Part shown: positions 7,095 to 16,741 of the stretch, in pieces
Layout: every line of letters starts with the position of its first letter
How positions within the stretch are numbered: the stretch's first letter is position 1
Assembly (NCBI RefSeq): GCF_015711605.1
Contig: NZ_JABTEZ010000003.1
Location: 558,001-622,000, forward strand
Direction of reading: 5' to 3'
DNA: 64,000 bases
Source of the DNA: Planomonospora sp. ID67723
Lineage (GTDB): Bacteria > Actinomycetota > Actinomycetes > Streptosporangiales > Streptosporangiaceae
Position numbers and translations under genes: made by a program
Notes under the pieces: generated by a model
Seen by the model: the letters and a program-made list of their open reading frames with translations, nothing else
Databases searched by the model: none
Told to the model about the DNA's origin: nothing

Positions 7095-8600
7095 CTAATC
7101 CCGGTAGGTCAGCGCAGCCTCCGCCGCGGGCAGGGCCGCCTCCCGGTCCCGGGGGACGAGGCCGATCCGGGTCCTGCGGTCCAGCAGGTCGGCGGCGTCC
7201 AGGGCTCCCTCGTGCCGGACCGCCCACACCAGCTCGGCCACGGTGACCCCGGTCGGCAGCGTCTCGGCCAGCGCCGGATCGGAGAGCGCCAGCGCGTGCA
7301 CGCCTTCCGCCTCGCCTCCGTACCGCTCCACCAGCCGCGCGGGAGCGTCGACCCCCGGATGGAGGACGCCGACCAGGGGCAGCCGCGCCGTACGGCTCCC
7401 GCCCGCGTCCAGGCCGCGCAGCCGGACGGCGTGGTCCACCGCGTCCTCGGCCATCCGCCGGTAGGTGGTCAGCTTGCCGCCGACGACCGTGACCACCCCG
7501 CCGGGGGAGGTGAGCAGGGCGTGCCTGCGCGACAGGTCGGCGGTACGCCCCTCGGCGGCCAGCAGCGGCCGGAGCCCGGCGAAGGTGCCGGCCACCTCCT
7601 CGCGCCGGACGGCCGTGCCCAGCACCGAGTTGAGCACGCCGAGCAGGAACGCCACGTCCTCCTCCGGAGCCTCGGGGACGTCGGGGACCGGCCCCTCCAC
7701 CGGCTCGTCGGTCAGCCCGACGTAGATCCGCCCGTCGGCCTGGGGCAGCACCAGCGCGAAGCGGTTGCCCTCGCCGGGGATCGGGACGTGCAGGCCCGCC
7801 TTCAGACCGGGCAGGGTCTCCGGCCGGAGCACCAGGTGGGTGCCGCGCGAGGGACGCAGCCGGAGGTCCGGGTCGAGGCCCGCGGCCCAGACCCCCGCGG
7901 CGTTGATCACGGCTTTCGCCCGGATCGTGAAGGTCTCCCCGGTCAGCTCGTCGCGGACCAGTGCCCCGTCCCCGGCCAGCTCCAGCGCGCGGCACCGGGT
8001 CAGGACCCTGGCCCCCTGCGCGGCGGCCGTCCTGGCCAGCGCGACCACCAGCCGGGCGTCGTCGACCAGCCGCCCGTCCCAGGAGAGCAGGGCCCCGCGC
8101 AGCCCGCGCGGGTTCAGCGGCGCGGCCAGCTCCAGCGCCCGGGAGGCGGAGATCCGGGAGGGGCCCGGAAGCAGTCGGCGCGGCGTGCGGGCGGTGGCGC
8201 GCAGTCCGTCGCCCAGCCGGTAGCCGGTCATCACCAGCGCCGCCTGGGCTGTGGAGACCTCCGGGGTCAGCGGAAGGAGGTACGGCTGGGCCCGGACCAG
8301 GTGCGGGGCGGTGCGGCGGAGCAGCACGCCGCGTTCGACCGCGCTCTCGTGGGCCACCCCGAGCTGCCCCCTGGCGAGGTAGCGCAGGCCGCCGTGGATC
8401 ATCTTGGAGCTCCACCGCGAGGTGCCGAACGCCAGGTCGCAGGCGTCGATCGCGGCCACCGACAGGCCGCGGGAGGCCGCGTCGAGCGCCGCCCCCGCCC
8501 CGGTGGCGCCCAGCCCGACCACCAGCACGTCGACGGCCAGGCCGCCGGCCAGCTCGGCGAGCTCGCGGGAGCGGCGGGCGGCGTTGAGGGAGGATCTCAT
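7095..8600 (-). CDS. glpD: Aerobic glycerol-3-phosphate dehydrogenase (GlpD-type FAD enzyme)
   Basis: A 501-residue flavoprotein oxidising glycerol-3-phosphate to dihydroxyacetone phosphate. The dinucleotide site GLGATG is at 29-34, followed by the family block FGTSRWSSKMIHGGLRYL near 60, then NAAGVWA, and GGKLTTYRRMAEDA in the C-terminal third. The ATG (8600) overlaps the stop of the upstream TetR gene by ATGA, so the two are translationally coupled. Pairing with a divergent AGPS-like enzyme suggests glycerophosphate or ether-lipid metabolism; this is inference. Confidence 0.9.
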   Translation of the reverse strand: MRSSLNAARRSRELAELAGGLAVDVLVVGLGATGAGAALDAASRGLSVAAIDACDLAFGTSRWSSKMIHGGLRYLARGQLGVAHESAVERGVLLRRTAPHLVRAQPYLLPLTPEVSTAQAALVMTGYRLGDGLRATARTPRRLLPGPSRISASRALELAAPLNPRGLRGALLSWDGRLVDDARLVVALARTAAAQGARVLTRCRALELAGDGALVRDELTGETFTIRAKAVINAAGVWAAGLDPDLRLRPSRGTHLVLRPETLPGLKAGLHVPIPGEGNRFALVLPQADGRIYVGLTDEPVEGPVPDVPEAPEEDVAFLLGVLNSVLGTAVRREEVAGTFAGLRPLLAAEGRTADLSRRHALLTSPGGVVTVVGGKLTTYRRMAEDAVDHAVRLRGLDAGGSRTARLPLVGVLHPGVDAPARLVERYGGEAEGVHALALSDPALAETLPTGVTVAELVWAVRHEGALDAADLLDRRTRIGLVPRDREAALPAAEAALTYRD

Positions 8601-9235
8601 GGCGACAGGTACCTCTCCAGAAGGGTGGCGAGTTCGGCGTCCAGCTCGCCCTCGGTGACGGGGCCGAGCATGGTCGGCCCGGAGAGCAGGAAGGACTGGG
8701 CGGTCAGCAGCACGGCCCTGGCCATCGCCTCGGGCTCGCCCGGCCGTACGGTGCCCTGGTCCTGGCCCCGTGCGATCCCCAGTTCGATCAGGGCGAGCAT
8801 GGCGTCGTGGCTGGAGCCCCGGCGGTCCAGCAGGTACGGCAGGAGCAGCTCGGGGTCCACTTCGACGATCTTGCGCCAGAGCGGGTGGCCGCGCAGTGCC
8901 CGCACCACCCCGACGGCGGCGGTGACCGGGTCCTCTGTGGCGAAGCCGCCCGCGACGAGCACCCACTCGCGGGTCATCAGGTCGGCGACCAGACTCCGCA
9001 CGTCGGGCCAGTGGCGGTAGACGGTCATCCGGGAGACCCCGGCCCGGCGCGCCACGTCGGTGAGAGTGGTGCGCCGCACCCCGACGGCGAGCACCACCTC
9101 GCGCGCCGCGTCGAGGACGGCGTCGCCGTGCCCCCCGCGGCTCTCGCGCTCCCCGTGGCCCCTGTGCGCAGCGTTCCGGGGTTCGTCGGGGTCCTCGCCG
9201 CCATTGCTGACCGTATTGTGACGAATGGACGTCAT
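8597..9235 (-). CDS. TetR-family regulator
   Basis: A 212-residue protein. About 37 variable residues precede the TetR helix-turn-helix (AAREVVLAVGVRRTTLTDVA, then RAGVSRMTVYRHW, about residues 44-78), with a helical ligand domain after it. It is first in an operon with glpD and divergent from an AGPS-like flavoenzyme. An inverted repeat covering its own start codon is the likely operator, implying autoregulation and control of both directions. Confidence 0.88.
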   Translation of the reverse strand: MTSIRHNTVSNGGEDPDEPRNAAHRGHGERESRGGHGDAVLDAAREVVLAVGVRRTTLTDVARRAGVSRMTVYRHWPDVRSLVADLMTREWVLVAGGFATEDPVTAAVGVVRALRGHPLWRKIVEVDPELLLPYLLDRRGSSHDAMLALIELGIARGQDQGTVRPGEPEAMARAVLLTAQSFLLSGPTMLGPVTEGELDAELATLLERYLSP

Positions 9236-9245
9236 ATGTCACAGT
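9215..9245. promoter_or_regulatory. Candidate operator between TetR and the AGPS-like gene
   Basis: ATTGTGAC (9215-9222) and GTCACAGT (9238-9245) form a 7-of-8 inverted repeat with a 15-base spacer, centred between the divergent genes and overlapping the TetR start codon. Typical place and size for a TetR operator. Confidence 0.5.
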
Positions 9246-9251
9246 GTAGGG

Positions 9252-10907
9252 GTGGAAACTCATCGTGCGGAAGCGGTAACCCCGGAGAACCTGACGACCC
9301 CCAACACCCCGGCGACTCCGGCGACCGCCGCGGAACCCATGCTCTGGTCCGGCTGGGGCGACCCCGCCAGAGCCGCCGACCTGCCGGAACCGGTCCGCAA
9401 GCTGCTCCAGGAGATCCTGGGCGTGCGCGCGCCCGACGCGCCCGCGGTGAGCCTGGGCGAGGTGCGGCTGCCCGCCGCGGCGCTCCCCGCGGCCGTCTTC
9501 GCCGAGCTGGAGTCCGCCGTCGGCGCCGGGAACGTGCGCTCCGGCGAGGAAGCACGCGTCCGCCACACCCGGGGCAAGTCCACCCCCGACCTGATGCGCA
9601 TGCGCGCCGGGGACGGCTCCGACGCCCCCGACGCCGTGGTGCTGCCCGGCTCGCACGACGAGGTGCTGGAGCTGCTGCGGATCTGCGCCGCGAACCGGGT
9701 CGCGGTGGTCCCCTTCGGCGGGGGCACCTCGGTCGTCGGCGGGCTGACCCCGGTACGCGAAGGGTTCACCGGGGTCGTCGCGCTGGACCTGGCCCGGCTG
9801 AACCGGCTCGTCTCGGTGGACACCGAGTCGATGGTCGTGGAGGTGGAACCGGGCCTGCGAGGGCCGCAGGCCGAGGAACTGCTGGCCGCCCACGGGCTCA
9901 CTCTGGGGCACTTCCCCCAGTCGTTCGAATACGCCACGCTGGGCGGTTTCGCCGCGGCGCGCTCCAGCGGCCAGGCCTCGGCCGGGTACGGCCGCTTCGA
10001 CGACATGGTCGTCGGGATGACCGTGGCCACCCCGCGCGGGACCCTCGACCTCGGCCGCGCGCCCAAGTCCGCGGCCGGACCCGACCTGCGCCAGGTGATC
10101 CTCGGCTCGGAGGGCGCCTTCGGGGTGATCACCTCGCTCCGGCTCCGGGTGAACCGGATCCCCGCCGCGCGGATCTACGAGGGCTGGCGCTTCGCCTCCT
10201 TCGCCGAGGGCACGGCCGCGTTGCGCCGCCTGGCGCAGGACGGCCCGCTGCCGACCGTGCTGCGTCTGTCGGACGAGACCGAGACGATGATCGGCCTGGC
10301 CAAGCCCGGGGAACTCGGCGGCCCGGCGACCGACGCCGGCTGCCTGGTGATCGCGGGTTACGAGGGCGAGGCCGCCGAGGCGGCCGGGCGCCGCGAGCGG
10401 GCCGCCGCGGTCCTGGCCGGGCTCGGCGGGACCTGCCTGGGCGCCGGCCCCGGCGAGTCCTGGGCGCACGGCCGCTACTCGGCCCCCTACCTGCGCGACT
10501 CCCTGCTCGCCGCCGGCGCCACGGTGGAGACCCTGGAGACGGCCGGGTTCTGGTCCGGCCTGCCGCGCCTGTACGACGCCGTGCGGCTCTCGCTGCACGG
10601 CTCGCTCGGCTCGCCGCTGGTGATGTGCCACATCTCCCACGTGTACGGCACCGGCGCCTCGCTGTACTTCACCGTCGTCACGGCCCAGAGCGGGGACCCG
10701 GTCGGGCAGTGGGAGGCGGCCAAGCGCTCGGTCAACGAGGCGATCGTCGCGGCGGGCGGCACGATCTCCCACCACCACGGCGTCGGCCGCGACCACCGCG
10801 ACGCCTACGCCGCCGAGATCGGCGAGCTGGGAGCGGAGGTCCTGCGAGGGATCAAGGAGCGCCTCGACCCCGAAGGCGTCCTCAATCCCGGCGTGCTGGT
10901 CCCCTGA
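9252..10907 (+). CDS. FAD-binding oxidoreductase, alkyldihydroxyacetonephosphate synthase (AGPS)-like
   Basis: About 551 residues. The VAO-type FAD domain has VVPFGGGTSVVGG near residue 155, FPQSFEYATLGGFAA near 225 and LGSEGAFGVITS near 280. The C-terminus carries the AGPS His motif SHHHGVGRDHRD near 507. AGPS enzymes exchange an acyl for an alkyl group on acyl-DHAP in ether-lipid synthesis; bacterial homologues may act on other substrates. The GTG at 9252 is preferred because the upstream ATG at 9225 lies inside the TetR reading frame and in the operator. The longer form would add nine residues. Confidence 0.85.
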   Translation: METHRAEAVTPENLTTPNTPATPATAAEPMLWSGWGDPARAADLPEPVRKLLQEILGVRAPDAPAVSLGEVRLPAAALPAAVFAELESAVGAGNVRSGEEARVRHTRGKSTPDLMRMRAGDGSDAPDAVVLPGSHDEVLELLRICAANRVAVVPFGGGTSVVGGLTPVREGFTGVVALDLARLNRLVSVDTESMVVEVEPGLRGPQAEELLAAHGLTLGHFPQSFEYATLGGFAAARSSGQASAGYGRFDDMVVGMTVATPRGTLDLGRAPKSAAGPDLRQVILGSEGAFGVITSLRLRVNRIPAARIYEGWRFASFAEGTAALRRLAQDGPLPTVLRLSDETETMIGLAKPGELGGPATDAGCLVIAGYEGEAAEAAGRRERAAAVLAGLGGTCLGAGPGESWAHGRYSAPYLRDSLLAAGATVETLETAGFWSGLPRLYDAVRLSLHGSLGSPLVMCHISHVYGTGASLYFTVVTAQSGDPVGQWEAAKRSVNEAIVAAGGTISHHHGVGRDHRDAYAAEIGELGAEVLRGIKERLDPEGVLNPGVLVP

Positions 10908-10964
10908 GGCCCGGCGCCCGCCGGGAGGCGGTCACCCGGGCGCGCCGGCCGGATCGGACGACCC

Positions 10965-12092
10965 TCAGAAGACGATCACCTGGCGGACGGCCTCGCCGGT
11001 GTGCAGGCGGTCGAAGCCCTCGTTGACCTCGTCCAGGGTCAGCCGGTGCGACAGCAGCGCGTCCACCGGCAGGACCCCGGCCCGGTACATGTCGATGAAG
11101 CGCGGCACGTCCCGGCGGGGCACGCACGAGCCCAGGTAGCTGCCCCGGAGCGTGCGCTCCTCGGCGACCAGGCTGAGGGCGGGCAGGACCAGCTCGCGGG
11201 AGGGGTCCGGCAGGCCGACGGTCACCGTGGTGCCGCCCCGGGCCGTGGCCCGGTAGGCCTGCTCCAGGACCGGGACCACCCCGGTGGTGTCGACGACCTT
11301 CTCGGCCCCGCCGCGGGTGATCTCCCGGACCGCCTCGACGGCGTCCGGGCCGCCCGCGACGGTGTGCGTCGCGCCGAGCTTGCGCGCCAGCTCCAGCTTG
11401 GACTCCACCACGTCCACCGCGACCAGGGTCGCCGCCCCGGCGGCCTTCGCCGCCAGCAGCGCGGCCAGCCCGACCCCGCCCAGCCCGAACACCGCGACGC
11501 TGTCGCCGGGCGCGACCTGCGCGCTGTAGAAGGCGGCGCCCGCGCCGGTCAGCACGGCGCAGCCGAACAGGGCGGCGATCTCCGCGGGCAGCTCCGGATC
11601 GACCTTGACCGCCGAGCGCGCCGAGACGACCGTGTACTCCGAGAAGGCCGACACGCCGAGATGGTGCCAGGGGCGGCCGCCCTCGGCGTCGGCGAAGCGC
11701 AGCCCGCCGCCGAGCAGGGTGCCGCTCCCGTTGGCCGCCGCACCCGGCTCGCACAGCGCGGGACGGCCCCCGGCGCAGCGAGGGCAGTGCCCGCAGGCCG
11801 GGACGAAGGCCAGCACCACGTGGTCGCCGGGGGCGAACTCGGTGCCCTCGCCCGTCGCCACGACCTCGCCGGCGGCCTCGTGGCCGAGGGCCATCGGCAG
11901 CGGCCGGGGGCGGGAGCCGTTGATCACCGAGAGGTCCGAGTGGCACAGCCCCGCCGCCCGCACCCGGATCAGCAGCTCTCCGGGGCCGGGCGGGTCGAGT
12001 GTCAGCGGCATGACCTGCAGGGGGCGCGAGTCCGCGTAGGGGGCCGGGCGGCCCGCCTCCACCAGGACGGCCGTACGGGTGGACGTGCTCAT
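10965..12092 (-). CDS. Zinc-dependent alcohol dehydrogenase (medium-chain)
   Basis: A 375-residue MDR enzyme. Catalytic-zinc ligands are visible as AAGLCHSDLSV and LGHEAAGEV. The structural-zinc lobe is CGHCPRCAGGRPALC. The NAD(P) fold has VFGLGGVGLAALLAA near residue 200. The pattern resembles class III/NAD-dependent alcohol dehydrogenases; substrate unknown. Its start overlaps the stop of the upstream thioesterase gene by ATGA, so the two form a coupled operon. Confidence 0.9.
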   Translation of the reverse strand: MSTSTRTAVLVEAGRPAPYADSRPLQVMPLTLDPPGPGELLIRVRAAGLCHSDLSVINGSRPRPLPMALGHEAAGEVVATGEGTEFAPGDHVVLAFVPACGHCPRCAGGRPALCEPGAAANGSGTLLGGGLRFADAEGGRPWHHLGVSAFSEYTVVSARSAVKVDPELPAEIAALFGCAVLTGAGAAFYSAQVAPGDSVAVFGLGGVGLAALLAAKAAGAATLVAVDVVESKLELARKLGATHTVAGGPDAVEAVREITRGGAEKVVDTTGVVPVLEQAYRATARGGTTVTVGLPDPSRELVLPALSLVAEERTLRGSYLGSCVPRRDVPRFIDMYRAGVLPVDALLSHRLTLDEVNEGFDRLHTGEAVRQVIVF

Positions 12093-12499
12093 TCGTCGAT
12101 CACCAATTTCTCCATGGCGGCGCGCAGCGGCGCCGGGATCTCGGCGGGCCTGCGGGTCTCCCGGTCCACGAAGACGTGGACGAAGTGGCCCTCCGCCACG
12201 ACGGTCGCGCCGTCCTCGCGGAACAGGCCGAGCTCGTAGCGGACGCTGGAGCGGCCCAGCCTCCCGATCCGGAGCCCGACCCGGACGGCCTCGGGGAAGG
12301 AGACCGAGGCCTTGTAGACGCAGTGCGACTCCACGCACAGGCCGATGGCGTCACCCCCGTGGATGTCCAGGCCCGCGGTCCTGATCAGCCACGTGTTGAT
12401 CACCGTGTCCATCAACGAGTAATGGACGGCGTTGTTCATGTGGCCGTAGACGTCGTTGTCCTTCCACCGTGTGGGGACGGTCTCCCAGTGCGCGTACAC
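12089..12499 (-). CDS. Hot-dog acyl-CoA thioesterase (4HBT/YbgC type)
   Basis: A 136-residue protein with the family motif TRWKDNDVYGHMNNAVHYSLMD near the N-terminus (Asp and the GHMNN turn) and CVYKASVSFPEAVRVGLRIGRLGRSSVRYELGLF strand pairs. It hydrolyses acyl-CoA thioesters. The GTG at 12499 lies exactly seven bases after a TATAGT -10 element with no Shine-Dalgarno, so the transcript is probably leaderless. It is the first gene of a pair with the zinc alcohol dehydrogenase. Confidence 0.85.
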   Translation of the reverse strand: MYAHWETVPTRWKDNDVYGHMNNAVHYSLMDTVINTWLIRTAGLDIHGGDAIGLCVESHCVYKASVSFPEAVRVGLRIGRLGRSSVRYELGLFREDGATVVAEGHFVHVFVDRETRRPAEIPAPLRAAMEKLVIDE

Positions 12500-12506
12500 G
12501 GACAGA

Positions 12507-12512
12507 ACTATA
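12507..12512 (-). promoter_or_regulatory. -10 element of a leaderless transcript
   Basis: TATAGT on the minus strand, seven bases before the GTG start of the thioesterase gene. The start codon would be the first transcribed bases. Confidence 0.55.
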
Positions 12513-12583
12513 TTCCAGAGCTGTACGGCGGTCGCGCGGGGCTGGGATGATCGCCTCTCCGGCAGGCCGGGAGGGGAGCACCG

Positions 12584-13402
12584 ATGGGCGGACGCGGCGC
12601 CGTTCACCTGGCGAGGGCGCAGGCGGCGGGCCGTCGCGCCGGACGGCGGCCGCCCCCGTGGGCCGCCCGCGGGGGAGCGGCGCTGGCGCTGGCGCTGGCC
12701 GCCGCAGGGGCGTTCCTCTGGGCCGACGACGGGCCTCCCGATCCGGTGGAGACGGTGTTCGCCGACGACTTCGCCGCGGGGACGAAGGGCTGGACCGGCA
12801 CGCCGGGCGGTACATCCGAGCCTTCCGGACTCCCCGCTCCTCCCGCGCCCTCCGGCGCCGTCTCCTCCTCCGGCGCTGCCGGTCCCCCCGGCGCCGCAGG
12901 CCGCGGCCTCCGGCTGACCGCCGGCGCCGCGGCCCCCGACCGGCTCGCGCTCGCGCCGCTCACCGCCGCCCCGCCGGTGACCGCCCTCCTGAACGTCCGG
13001 ATGCGTGTCCACGAGGCGGGGAGCGGCGGCCGGGCCGGGCTTTCCTGCCGCTCGGGCCCGGGCGGCAGGAACGGCTACGACCTGTTCGTGGAAGGCGACG
13101 GGAGGGCCGTGATCGCCAAGGTGGCCGGCGGGGTCCAGGTCTCCCGCCTGGCGGTGGCCGGGCAGGCGCCGCGACGGCGGCTGGACGAGCCGGGCCGGGC
13201 CGTCGACCTGGAGGCGGTCTGCCTGACGGAGCCGCGCAGGACGCTGCTGACGCTCTGGGTGGACGGCAGGCGCGTGGCCGACGCCGTGGACGGCGGCGCG
13301 CCGTTCCCGGTGACCGCGGTGGGCGTGATGGCGGGGCGGGAGCCGGAGGGCGGGACCCCGACCCGGGTGGACTTCCACGACTTCCGCCTCAGCAGGTTCT
13401 GA
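12584..13402 (+). CDS. Membrane-anchored protein with a kinase-type ectodomain
   Basis: A 272-residue protein: a basic cytoplasmic start (about 30 residues), one transmembrane helix (GGAALALALAAAGAFLW, about 30-46), a Pro/Ser/Ala-rich stalk, then a beta-rich domain starting FADDFAAGTKGW and ending RVDFHDFRLSRF. The same opening (DDF...GW) and closing (VYFDDFRIGRL) motifs frame the ectodomain of the Ser/Thr kinase encoded next. The ATG has a strong GGGAGGGGAG upstream. No enzyme motif is seen. I infer an extracytoplasmic sensor or ligand-binding partner of that kinase. Confidence 0.7.
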   Translation: MGGRGAVHLARAQAAGRRAGRRPPPWAARGGAALALALAAAGAFLWADDGPPDPVETVFADDFAAGTKGWTGTPGGTSEPSGLPAPPAPSGAVSSSGAAGPPGAAGRGLRLTAGAAAPDRLALAPLTAAPPVTALLNVRMRVHEAGSGGRAGLSCRSGPGGRNGYDLFVEGDGRAVIAKVAGGVQVSRLAVAGQAPRRRLDEPGRAVDLEAVCLTEPRRTLLTLWVDGRRVADAVDGGAPFPVTAVGVMAGREPEGGTPTRVDFHDFRLSRF

Positions 13403-13501
13403 CCGGGATGCACGCCGTGCCCGGAAATTGCCGTGATTTGCCGTGTAATCAGATTTCTCGTTCCATCAGATGATCGTTCCAACCTAGGATCGTCCGCTGT
13501 G

Positions 13502-15138
<1,637 letters not shown>

Positions 15139-15142
<4 letters not shown>

Positions 15143-15195
15143 GCGACACCCCCCGGAACAGCCGCATGATCGCGGAATCGCGGCCAGAATACTGA
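15139..15195 (+). CDS. Micro-ORF bridging the kinase and metallophosphoesterase genes
   Basis: An 18-codon open frame whose ATG overlaps the kinase stop (ATGA) and whose TGA lies two bases before the next gene's ATG. One of seven such bridging frames in the window. No recognisable peptide. A role in passing ribosomes on is inferred. Confidence 0.3.
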
Positions 15196-15197
15196 CC

Positions 15198-16706
15198 ATG
15201 GTGGATGTCGGGCAGGCAGCGGAGCGCGGGCGTGAGGTCTCCTCCCGGGTCTCCGAGGAGGGGGCGGGCTGGGACTGCGTCGAGATCGGCACGTTCAAGG
15301 ACCTGCGGCCGCACCGGGAGTCGTTCTCCTGGCTCAACCTGCGCACGCTCTGGCGCTCCCGCAACGAGATCCTCGCCGGGCTGTTCGGCGACCCGTCGGG
15401 GCAGGTCCGGGCACGCTGGGTCGGGTCGCAGCGGGACCGGGGCATCGACCCCTCCTTCCGGATCCCGATGGACGTCGGGGAGGAGTTCTCCTTCCTGGTC
15501 CTGGGCGACACGGGGGAGGGCGACGCCTCGCAGTACGCCGTGGTCCCCGGCATGCTCAAGATCGGAGATGACACCGACTTCGCGGTCATCGCCAGCGACG
15601 TCATCTACCCCACCGGCTCCGGCAACGAGTACGACGACAAGTTCTTCCGCCCGTACCAGGACTACCGGGCGCCGATCTACGCGATCCCCGGCAACCACGA
15701 CTGGTACGACGGGCTCGGCGGCTTCATGCGCGTCTTCTGCGACGCCGAGGCGCTGAAGGCCCGCGAGGAGGGGTTCAAGCTCTCGCCGTCGGGACTGCGC
15801 GGGCTGCTCTGGCGCAAGCCCGAGGAGATCGACGAGGCGCGGCTGTCCAGGGCGCGCGAGCGCCGGTCGCTGCCCGGGCAGCGGGCCGTCCAGCCGGGGC
15901 CGTACTGGGCGATGGAGACCCCGGGCCTGCTCATCGTGGGTGTGGACACCGGCATCCGCGGCGACCTCGACCGCGAGCAGGCCAACTGGCTCAGGGAGGT
16001 CTCGCGCGACCCCCGGCCGAAGGTGCTGATCACCGGCAAGCCCATCTACACCCGCAACGAGTACAAGCCGTCGAAGCTGGAGGGCGGCGGCACGATCGAC
16101 GACGTCGTGCGCGACCCCCGGCACAACTACGTCGCGGCCATCGGCGGCGACGTGCACAACTACCAGCGCTTCCCGGTCAGGGTCGGCGACCGGACGATCC
16201 AGTACATCGTGGCGGGAGGGTCCGGGGCGTTCACCCACGCCACCCACACCATCCCCAGGATCACCGTCGGCGGCGTGGCCGAGGACGACTACAAGTGCTA
16301 CCCGCTCCGCGGCGACTCGTTGTCGTTCTACAGCAAGCTCTACAGCCGGCGGCTGCGCATGCGCTGGCTCTACCTCACGCCGGACGAGGCCCTGTGCCTG
16401 ATGTCCAGGCGCGTCGGCAACACCCCGCCGCGGCCGATCGCCGGGGTGCGGATCACCCGGCGGATGCGGTGGGCGGCGCGGTTGCTCGGCGCCTGGCCGC
16501 TGCCGCTCCGGCTGCCGGTGGACAAGGTCTTCCACCGCTACCTGTCGGAGTTGTCCGACTGGGACGAGCCGCCGTTCTTCAAGAGCTTCCTGCACGTGGC
16601 GGTGACGCCGGAGACCCTGCGGATCCGCTGCTTCGCCGCGACGGGCTGCCTGCCCCAGGAGATCGAACCCCCGCTCGAAGACGAGGTCTGCATCCCGCTC
16701 GCCTGA
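15198..16706 (+). CDS. Metallophosphoesterase
   Basis: A 502-residue protein with the calcineurin-like set of metal motifs: FLVLGDTGEGD near 101, IASDVIYP near 131, PGNHDWYDG near 158, and GGDVHNYQRFP near 315. The second motif has Ser where most family members have Gly (GDxxY), but the Asp metal ligand is kept. A further 190 residues follow the catalytic core without an assignable domain. Substrate unknown; no signal peptide or membrane segment. It is probably in an operon with the upstream kinase. Confidence 0.85.
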   Translation: MVDVGQAAERGREVSSRVSEEGAGWDCVEIGTFKDLRPHRESFSWLNLRTLWRSRNEILAGLFGDPSGQVRARWVGSQRDRGIDPSFRIPMDVGEEFSFLVLGDTGEGDASQYAVVPGMLKIGDDTDFAVIASDVIYPTGSGNEYDDKFFRPYQDYRAPIYAIPGNHDWYDGLGGFMRVFCDAEALKAREEGFKLSPSGLRGLLWRKPEEIDEARLSRARERRSLPGQRAVQPGPYWAMETPGLLIVGVDTGIRGDLDREQANWLREVSRDPRPKVLITGKPIYTRNEYKPSKLEGGGTIDDVVRDPRHNYVAAIGGDVHNYQRFPVRVGDRTIQYIVAGGSGAFTHATHTIPRITVGGVAEDDYKCYPLRGDSLSFYSKLYSRRLRMRWLYLTPDEALCLMSRRVGNTPPRPIAGVRITRRMRWAARLLGAWPLPLRLPVDKVFHRYLSELSDWDEPPFFKSFLHVAVTPETLRIRCFAATGCLPQEIEPPLEDEVCIPLA

Positions 16707-16741
16707 TCGAAACCGTCGGTGGCCCGTGGCACGCTGGGGCC

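Noticed and set aside
7095-10796. A single minus-strand open frame of over 1200 codons spanning glpD, TetR and the AGPS-like gene
   Set aside because: Only the part up to 8600 is glpD. The rest is antisense to two well-supported genes and has the repetitive Arg/Gly/Val composition of high-GC shadow frames.
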